A stretch of 64,000 bases of DNA from positions 248,001 through 312,000 of the forward strand of contig JAPEHQ010000004.1 in assembly GCA_027405735.1 (NCBI GenBank), written 5' to 3'. This document shows, piece after piece, positions 55,919-64,000 of the stretch. The stretch is from Mucor racemosus. Lineage: Eukaryota; Mucoromycota; Mucoromycetes; Mucorales; Mucoraceae. The notes beneath the pieces were generated by a model. The model saw only the letters and a list, made by a program, of their open reading frames with translations. It did no database searches and was not told where the DNA came from. The position numbers and the translations under genes are program-made. Position 1 is the stretch's first letter; each line of letters begins with the position of its first letter.

Positions 55919-57646
55919 TATAAATAAAATAAAAAAGAAAAAAAATTGAAAGAGGAAAAGAAGTATTTTAGATGTTGAAACCAAATCATCTTTTATAGAA
56001 GAATAGAGATGCGATGGTCCCTTAAAAAAAGTAGGACACACAGACTACATGCGCACTATCTTTATTTAGTCTATTCTATACAGCCACTTACGCAGCGGCG
56101 ACCTAATAAAAAGAATCTCGCATTGCTTTTCCCACTTTAAAAATGTAAAATGAGCTGCTTTTTTTTATATATTTCTATTCATTGGATCCATACATTTATA
56201 CCAAGCAAAAGTCTATACTAGTATTTGAAACTCCAAATACATATAACGTTTTCTGGGCATGAAAAAGATAAAAATGGTAATTCCATATTAATGAGGATTA
56301 ATTAGCAGAGAGATGCATCATGTGTGTCTCTTTTCTAAGTGTATATATTAGTGTACTGGTGTGAAAGTTGCCTTGTATAAAAGATTTCTATTTGTATAAT
56401 GTAATCAATGTAACCTTTTGGAAATCATTTTATTATCTAACACTATTATTTTCTAGTATTTCTTTTTCAAAAAATAGCTGATTGGAATCAAAAAAAGTTG
56501 ATCTCCAACATTTATTATGTTTGCCTATAAATGATCATTGGTTTCGTTTCTAAATGTAAAACATTACTTTAAACTAGCAAATCCAATGTGTTATATTTTT
56601 ATATACGACATTAAGTAGTAATAACATGAAAATAGAGTAGATATATAAATCAAAAATTGCTCTATATATATATTAAATTACACAAAATCAAAAAAAAAAA
56701 AAAAAAAAAAGAAGAAGCAGGTCAATGGGATCACATCTTTTGTTTAAATGTTACCCTCTTCCCCCCCCCCAAAAAAAAAAAAAAAAAAAAAAAAAAAAGG
56801 AAAGAAAAACTGTTGTTTCTTTTTTATACCGTTTTATTTTACTATTTTGGTTCCTAGAGCCATAAATCAGTATTTCCGATAATGTTCTGTATGGATATCC
56901 TACAGAAATCATTGTCAAGATAAGAAAAAAAAAAATACCAAGAAATCAGTAATAAGCTATTTAAAGTAATAGTGTAACAAATTGACCATGGAATAATGCC
57001 ATTCTCGATTTCTTTTTTTAGTCTTTGTGTATAATTTGGTAAATTCATTAAATTTCTTATCCAAATTACGGCAAAATGGATTTATGAAGTGTGTGGTTGT
57101 GCCCCCTCAAATATGTAACATTCACCTTTTGATCGCTTTTTTTTTTTTTTTTTTCTGGTTCCTGGTTGCTATGGTAAATTTTCCCCTGGTTGCTATGATA
57201 AATTTTGCCCCTGGTTGCTAGGGGTGTTTCGTTGCTAAGGCTAGTCTGTTGCTATGTTTATGCAGTGCATATATATTATATACAAGAAATTCTTATACAA
57301 TTAACATCGTTTACAAATCTATAAAGCTAATATCTTGGAATTGATTGCTTTACCAAATTTTCTGATATTTCTCAAATTAAATTTCAATAAATTAAAGTCT
57401 AATAATCTCGAACTAATGCAAAATTCACGGTCTATATTTCGAGATCCAATATTACATTAATAGGAGCGATAGCATTGCTTCTTCTTGTCCTATTAACAGG
57501 TCACGGAAACAAACGCACATTTTGCACAACTGTACGCGAATTTTTTCATTCATAATTGAGGGCGTTTGCATCTTTGGATCCCGCGTTAAAACATAATATT
57601 CTTTCTTTTTTTTTCAATACAAATTTCGTATATTAATTGATATCCT
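55919..57646. other. Intergenic between divergent genes
   Basis: About 1.7 kb of AT-rich sequence with homopolymers (A20 near 56690-56710, C10 near 56763, A28 near 56771-56798, T20 near 57137-57154). It contains the GTTGCTA repeat cluster annotated separately. No gene is supported. Confidence 0.55.
57161..57256 (+). promoter_or_regulatory. GTTGCTA-repeat cluster resembling RFX (X-box) sites
   Basis: Five GTTGCTA motifs in 96 bp, starting at 57165, 57189, 57214, 57231 and 57248. The first two lie in tandem 24-bp units (CTGGTTGCTATGRTAAATTTT). GTTGCTATGGTAA differs at only a few positions from the RFX-family X-box GTTGCCATGGCAAC. It lies about 400 bp upstream of the coiled-coil gene. Binding is inferred only. 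Confidence 0.45.
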
Positions 57647-60600
57647 ATGCACAACTCACCGACTGCAACAAGAAACTCTTTTGCTAGTCCTGGTATGTCT
57701 TCTTAGGGATTAGAACTGAAATCAAATCTAATTTCATTCATTTAGATCAAAGGCTAACCCCCTCAAGAGATTTGAATGCTTATGGGAAACGCTACAGATT
57801 GGAAACTAATCATAATGACCCCTTTGTAACAACAACATCGACACCACCCTTAATACCAAGAATATCTACTCGTGATTCTATTTTATCCAGAGCATCAACA
57901 TTTAGTCATAACAATAATAGCAATAGCCCGTATAATAGCAACAACAACAACAACAACAGACGAAACATAATGAGCCCTATCGATAATCGTCGTTTATCGA
58001 CATTATCTATTGATACTCAAGGTCCTTCTTCACCTTCAAATCGATTAAACGTACTTGTCAAATCACTTGATGATTTTGAATCATTTTTTAAACAACAACT
58101 TCGATTAGGAACTGAAATGAAAAGAGGGGATATAATAGAATTAAACAAGCAATGTAAACAACGTATTAATTTACTTAAACAACAAATAAATCAAGTTACT
58201 GAAGAAGAAGTTACATCTGAGGATGTGATGAAAGAAGCACAAGCCAGAGTTGCAGAAGTTTTTAAAGAAAGTAAAAATTGGAAAGATCAAGCTTCTAATG
58301 CTACATTACATTTACGCGAGATGGAAAATAAAATGAATGATATGGCTAAATCACATAAACTTCAAATAAAAACACTGGTGGATGAATTGGAACAATCAAA
58401 AAAGCTCCTTGAAAGATATGAAAATCAGGAGTTGAATGATTTTGAAGTAGATCAAGTTGATGAAAATGCAAGCAAAAAGGCACGTGAAGATGCACAAAAG
58501 ATATCAAGCCTCCAGCTGGAAAACCTTCAGTTAATAAAAGAACACCAAGAGGATCAGGCACGGAAAAGGGAGCTCGACACTATTGTTAAAGATATAACAA
58601 AAGAATTGGTTGATACCGAAAACAAATTGCTGGAGTATGTAACTAATTTAACCCAGGCAAGGGAAGAAGCTTCTCAGTTGAATAATGCTCTTACTTCTGA
58701 AATGGAGGAATTAGAGAAATACAAGGAAGACTTGAAGAATGAAAAATCTACATCTGATAATCTACAAAGCAAATTACAAACAACTGAAGAATCGCTTAAA
58801 AATCAAATGTATATCAATCAACAGTTAAAATCTGATTTAAATGATTATGAATCGCAATTAGAAGAATATGCAACAAAGGTTGATAACCTGACAAAGGAGC
58901 AAACAGATACAAAACAACTTGAAATCAAACTTCAAGATGCCATTCAACGCAATGAACATTTAACAAAAGATAACCACGTAAAGAATGATGAACTTGATCG
59001 AGCTCAACATCGTATTCAAACATTAGAAAAGCAACTTCATGAAAATACACTTGAAATTAAGAAATTACAATCTACATTAAGTGAAAAAGAGGGTGATTTA
59101 ACAGGCAGACTATCTCAAATCAGTACTCAATACAATGAAACTTCAAGTCGCAACCATCAATTACTTGCTAGCTTAGAAGCAGAACGTACTCATGTTACTC
59201 AATTAAAGGATTATCTAGAAATTGAACGCTCTGAAAAGACTCAATTGTATGATGATTTGAAATCTGAACGTGCACAAATTCAAACTCTCAAATCAGAACA
59301 TCAATCAGCTATTAGTCAATATAGAGAAGAAATTGATTCTGCTGATAAAGAAATACACAATTTGAAGCATGATATTGATGTTTTATCAGTAGAAAAGCAA
59401 CGCATTGAAACAGAGCTAAAGCTTGCTACTTCTCAACAATCTGAAAGTATCTCCAAGATTACATCTGAACGTGATGATTTGAGATTAAAGACAAGAGAAA
59501 TGAATACAAAGCTAGAAGAATTGAACGACATTTGTGATGAAATAAAGAATGCCAAGGATCAGCTACAGCTTTTATTAGATAAAGAACGCAACAAAAGTCA
59601 AAAACTCAAGTCTGATCTTGCTCAAGAACAAACTAATGTCATGCAATTGCAAGAAGATATCGAAGTTTTATTGGAACAAAAGTCTGCTTTAGAAAGACAA
59701 CTGAATTTAGCATCGGCACATCAATCTGAAAGTATTAGCAAGATAACTGCAGAACGCAATGATCTCCTAAAGCAAGTAGATAGCTTACATCGTCAATTAG
59801 AACAAGCAAACGATAATCTCAGCCAGGTATCCATGCACTCCAAGTCTTCTGAGAGCCAACTTCAAAGTGCATATGATAGAGAACGTGTCAAGAATGATCA
59901 ATTAACAAAGGAATTAGCAGATCAAACTGCCAAAGCAACCGAGTATTCTGTTGAATTTGGAAAAGCAATTGATGATTTGCAACGTGTGCAGCATAATTTG
60001 GAAGCTTTCAGAAAAGAAAAGGGTGAATTGCAAAAGCACATTGAAGAATTAAAAACAGACTTATCAACTGAAAGAGCCTCTCAAAGTCAATATGCTACAC
60101 AATTAAAAAAGGCAGAACATCAGATAGAACATGTACAGTACAAATATCAAGTGGCAATAAAAGAAAAAAACGAATTACAAAAGCAAATTGATTCCATGAT
60201 GCAAGGTACTCGTCAACAATCTGAAAGCCATGTTCAACTCACGGCTGAAAGAAATGAACTGAAGCGTAAAGTATTGGATTTAACTCATCAACTGGACACT
60301 TTGAAAGCATCTAGAAGTGAACAAGAGCAAGAACTTTTACAAGAAATTCAAAGCAAAACTTCTGATCTGAATCGTTATTCTGATCAACTTAAACAAGCAA
60401 AGCAACGTATTGAAGATTTAAATCAAAAATTAAGTGAAAAGAACACTCGTTTAGACCGTGTTACTTCAGAGCTTGAAGATGCTCGCTCACAGTTGCAACA
60501 TTCAAAGTTGAATGAAGAAAGTATTGTTCAAACAAAATCTAAATTGACTCAGCGTTTAGAGGAAACTGCAGCCAATTTGAATCAAGTTGCCAAAGAAGCT

Positions 60601-61518
60601 GCTCAAAGAGATATTGAAATTGCTCGTTTGGAATCTGTTCGTGTCGATACTCGTTCTCGTTTACAAGATGCTCTTGCTCAGCATGCTAAATTGGAGGCTA
60701 GAATTGATCAGCTTGAAGCTGATTTGGAGCGAAAGGATTCTATACTTTCTCAATTTGATGAACTTTCCAAAACAATGGATGAAGCTGCTAACTATACACA
60801 GAAATTAGAATCTGTGATTGAAGAAAAAGAAAATCAATTGAATAGCATTGAACAAGAAGCACAAGCTTTAATCGTTGAAAAAGACGACGAATTGAAACGT
60901 GTAGAGGACATAAGTAATCAAAAGATAGAGCAATTACAAACTCGTATTCAGGGCCTGTGTAATAAGCTTACATTAACAGAAAAGAACTTGCAAGAAACTG
61001 TATTGGAGAACTCAGAATTGGAAAAAGCAAGATCAGATTTAGAAATGTATTCTGAGAATATGAAACAGACATTATCCAAATGTGAGCGAGAATTGAAGGA
61101 AGCCCGTGCAGACATTACTAAAAAGACACGGGATATCAGTGAACTCCAATTTAAATATGAACATGAGAAAGACCTTGTTGACGATTTAAGTAGTCAAAAT
61201 GCTAAATTACAAGAAGAAACTAAATTGATGGAATATCAAGAAACTGAAATTAACCAAAGAGCAAGAAAGATTGAACAATTGGAGGATACTGTAAACAAGA
61301 TTCTGTCTGATCTGAGTGCTGCTATAGAGAAGAAGAGAGCAATTGAAGAAAAGAGTAAACATTTTGAAGAAATGGCAAGTGCAATCAAGGCAGAAGCACA
61401 AGACAAAATTCATGATTTGGAGTTTAAACTAAATGAAGCTCAACGAGAAATCGATGATAAGGAAAGAGATTTACAGAATATCAGAAAATTGTTGCGAGAA
61501 GCTTTACGGGAACGCTAA
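57647..61518 (+). CDS. Long coiled-coil protein
   Basis: Two exons, 57647-57692 and 57746-61518, phase-consistent, 1272 residues. The first exon supplies MHNSPTATRNSFASP. The N-terminal ~100 residues are disordered, Asn/Ser-rich, with several SP/TP sites. From about residue 105 (LNVLVKSLDDFESFFKQQL) to the end it is almost continuous heptad-repeat coiled coil, rich in Glu, Lys, Gln and Leu with almost no Pro. Repeated segments such as SESISKIT(S/A)ER(N/D)DL recur, suggesting internal duplication. It ends LREALRER. I cannot assign it to a named family; golgin-, spindle-pole- or kinetochore-type scaffolds are possible. The Golgi-specific GRIP/GRAB and CM1 motifs are not evident. The absence of introns in the 3.8-kb exon is unlike its neighbours. 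Confidence 0.78.
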
Positions 61519-61712
61519 ACCTTTGCTTTGTAATCACCCTTTTTGTATATAATTTACATATATATTCATACCTTTTTTTTTCAATTAATACACACATACA
61601 ATAATGTTGTTCATTCTGAACCCCGTTTTCCTTACAAAATGAAAGCCACTGAATTTTTTTTTTTTTTTTTTCGTCCTTCTCTTTTTTTTTTTTTTTACAT
61701 AAATCAGATATC

Positions 61713-63005
61713 ATGAGTTCAGAAGCACCACAATTAGATATTCTCGAGACCTCAAAAGAGAAATTTGTTAATCTCATTTCAGAGTTAAACGACTCGCAAT
61801 TTCACAGTTTTCAAGAGTTTGTTCAATCGGCACTTGGTAAGAAAGATATAAAAAAAATGCCTTATTTGGTCAAAACTTGACATTTCATCATGTAGAGGAA
61901 TATCATGGACAATTACATCACCATGGAGATGACGATCATGGGGATGAAAATATGGAAACAGAGCAACATGATGGTAAATTCCAACCCGTAAGCGATGCTA
62001 AAATGATGCGATTGGGAAGAATGATTAAAGATCTTCGTACTCGTGTGCCTATTTCTGCTGATGCTCCTGGTGAAAAGACCACAATTCCCGATACACCTGA
62101 AGTAAAATAAGATGCTAGTGCCATAATTTGCTGTTATTAACATCTAATATTAGTTCAAGGACTTCACTGAGCAAAATACTGTTCATGTTGATGGATTTTT
62201 GTTTTCTGAAGAAGACGTTGATGATCTTGTCGATGAAGGAAAGATGTCTCGTAATTATTGTTTGGATTGCAAATCAAGAAATGTTGCGCCTTTAAGTAAT
62301 GTATTAGTTTGACCATTCTAGTTGGATTTTAATGTGTTCATAATATTTCTATCTTATAGATTTCATTTCTCATTCTGCTTCTGTATTACAATTGCAATTC
62401 TTGTATCAAGTTGCATTAGCTGATAAAGTCAAGGATAAAGTCATTGTTGATGTTGGATCAAGATTAGGTGCTGTTTTGTATTCTGTAAGTTTATTTCGAT
62501 TTGATTTGCAATTGATTTGTATACTGATTTTTTTTTTTTTTTTTTTTTTGCATAAAAGGGTCATTTGTTCACCCGTGCTAGCAAAATTATTGGTGTTGAA
62601 ATCAACGAATGGTTCACCAAATTACAACAAGACATGATCAAGAGATATAAAATGGATGATCGTGTTCAAGTCATGTGTAAAGATATTCAAAGCGTGCCTG
62701 AATTGTTATCAAAGGAAGCAGATATTGTCATTATGAACAATGTTTTCCAATTCTTTAATGAACTTCCTATTCAACAACAAATTTGGAAGTTTGTTCGTAC
62801 TGAAACAAAGAAGAAGTCTGGATTATTATTAGTTACACTTCCATCATTACAAGAGCAATTGAAGGAGGCTGGTATGTCTGCTTCTAAATTGATGCGTGGT
62901 TGGGTAAAGGAAGTTAAATTAGATTATGATGGTGGTTGGTTCCAAGATTTGAATGATGATGAATTAGAAGAAATTAAGCAAGTGCATTTGTATAGAGTTG
63001 TATAA
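61713..63005 (+). CDS. SAM-methyltransferase-like protein
   Basis: Five exons: 61713-61836, 61896-62101, 62154-62295, 62360-62484 and 62559-63005, all in phase, giving 347 residues. The N-terminal half is helical then His/Asp-rich (HHHGDDDHGDEN), then a conserved-looking FKDFTEQNTVHVDGFLFSEEDVDDLVDEG and NYCLDC. The C-terminal half is a Rossmann-type SAM domain: VKDKVIVDVGSRLGAVLYS, a variant motif I with GSRLG, then KIIGVEINEW with the acidic ribose-binding residue, RVQVMCKDIQS, ADIVIMNNVFQFF and SGLLLVTLPS. The NNVFQFF motif is in the position of motif IV. Either a real methyltransferase with unknown target or a divergent non-catalytic member. Intron 4 has a T20 run near 62528-62549. Confidence 0.78.
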
Positions 63006-64000
63006 TAAAGAAGCTTTTTGGTTCACATATATTGCTGATTTGCTTTTGTGAAATGGTTCAGCTTTGTCAATGTTACAAGCCTCGCTCATTATTACGGTAA
63101 ATAATGAACTAATAAATAAAGCTAGTACATGCATCAACGATTCATTGTTAAATTTCACAAGCAACATTGCTACTACTACTATTGCTTCTGCTGCTGCTTG
63201 ATATTCCAATAACCACAGCTTACTCAAAACGAACAGCTAGTCTTAGAAATGAGAGCGCTCCACTTCTTTATCAAATTATATTCAGAAAAAAAAAATAAAA
63301 CATAGATACTTTTAACAACTTATGAATCAAACATATTGCATCTATATTCACCTGACCTGCGTTAAGAGCGAGAATAAATCCTTTAAAGACCTGATTTTGA
63401 ATTCTCATTGCTCAAGATTGATACTAAAAAATTATGCTTTTGTGGCATGCACAACAAACAAACTCTAGTTTTTGGCCCACATCTCATAATGCACACTGCA
63501 TACAGTTATCGAGCCGAGTTTGGATTAGTAAATTTGGCTGACAAAACCCGACCCAACATAATTGATAGTTTCGTATCTTCCATCACTCAGTCTATATTGA
63601 ACATCCAAATTTTTTGAAGAAAAAAGTAACATTGCAGTATAAGTTTCATTATGCATAAAAAGAGCGTTTGTTAATTAATGTAGATAGTTGTCATTACCAT
63701 ATACGCTGTTTCTGGCTGATTTACTACTATTTCTAATTTGAGATACTCTGTTAAGCCACAAATTCCACTAAAAAAAGTACAATCTTTAATCCTGTAATTT
63801 AGGCAGCAAATTAATAAATGCTAATAACTTTAATTATGGATACTGCTATAGATGTAGTACGTATTTTGAAATCATCAACCCATTTAAATCAATATTTATT
63901 GATTACAAGCATTTTTCCAGTTGGTTTATTTTTTTAAGCGGTGAAAGGGAAGTTTTTTCTAAAAAAAAAATGTGCTGAAATCCTTCCAAAATAATTGTTA
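63006..64000. other. Intergenic, AT-rich
   Basis: 3' flank of the methyltransferase-like gene and AT-rich sequence with small ORFs that carry no motif. No gene is supported to the end of the window. Confidence 0.5.

Overview
The window reads as nuclear DNA of an early-diverging filamentous fungus, most likely Mucoromycota (Mucorales-like). It is very AT-rich. Its genes are cut by many short introns (about 50-75 nt, GT...AG). Housekeeping proteins are clearly fungal/opisthokont, simple-sequence runs (polyQ, polyH, Met/Pro repeats) are common, and several transposable-element types sit between genes. I built the gene models by joining exons by hand with consistent splice sites and reading frames. 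No transcript evidence was available.

Layout. 0.3-5.7 kb: a mitochondrial ABCB8-type ABC transporter (+), a three-exon V-ATPase subunit e gene VMA9 (-), and the PP2A B55 regulatory subunit CDC55 (+), divergent from VMA9. 6.0-13.9 kb: a near-identical ~0.88-kb inverted repeat brackets one large PH-domain gene of the Caf120/Skg3 type (-). 14-18.6 kb: an orphan exon-like fragment, a diverged third copy of the repeat, a tRNA gene (best fold Pro-CGG) and a dense cluster of AGCTCG hairpins. 18.7-20.1 kb: an unrecognised poly-His protein (+). 21.4-23.5 kb: a tRNA-headed SINE with a 14-bp target duplication, then the decayed remains of a TnpB/Fanzor-like nuclease gene.

23.7-31.1 kb is gene-dense: a ubiquitin-like/BAG cochaperone (+), an Irc3-like mitochondrial helicase (+), an unknown membrane/coiled-coil protein (-, convergent with the helicase, 43 bp between stops), NC2-alpha (DRAP1/Bur6, +) and a cytochrome b561-type membrane protein (+). 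31.6-40.3 kb: an older AT-rich repeat family, a 21-bp minisatellite and a complete, apparently very young Ty3/Gypsy chromovirus (32945-39995, minus orientation). That element has 529-bp LTRs indistinguishable by eye, a CTTGT target duplication and an intact 1866-residue Gag-Pol ORF, and it is inserted inside a copy of the older repeat. A truncated Gag-like ORF follows at 41 kb.

43.4-63.0 kb: a large polyQ protein with an active-looking DEDDy exonuclease domain and a second domain lacking the catalytic residues (+), a 118-bp inverted repeat with a 543-bp spacer, a SAM methyltransferase (+), a WD40 protein (+), a hot-dog thioesterase (+), a ceramide synthase (-), a 1272-residue coiled-coil protein (+) and a second SAM-methyltransferase-like protein (+).

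The genes are ordinary eukaryotic neighbours rather than an operon or pathway cluster. The most notable signals are the long inverted repeat around one gene, the SINE with its intact target duplication, the decayed Fanzor-like gene, the nested young chromovirus, and RFX/X-box-like motifs at the CDC55 start codon and upstream of the coiled-coil gene.
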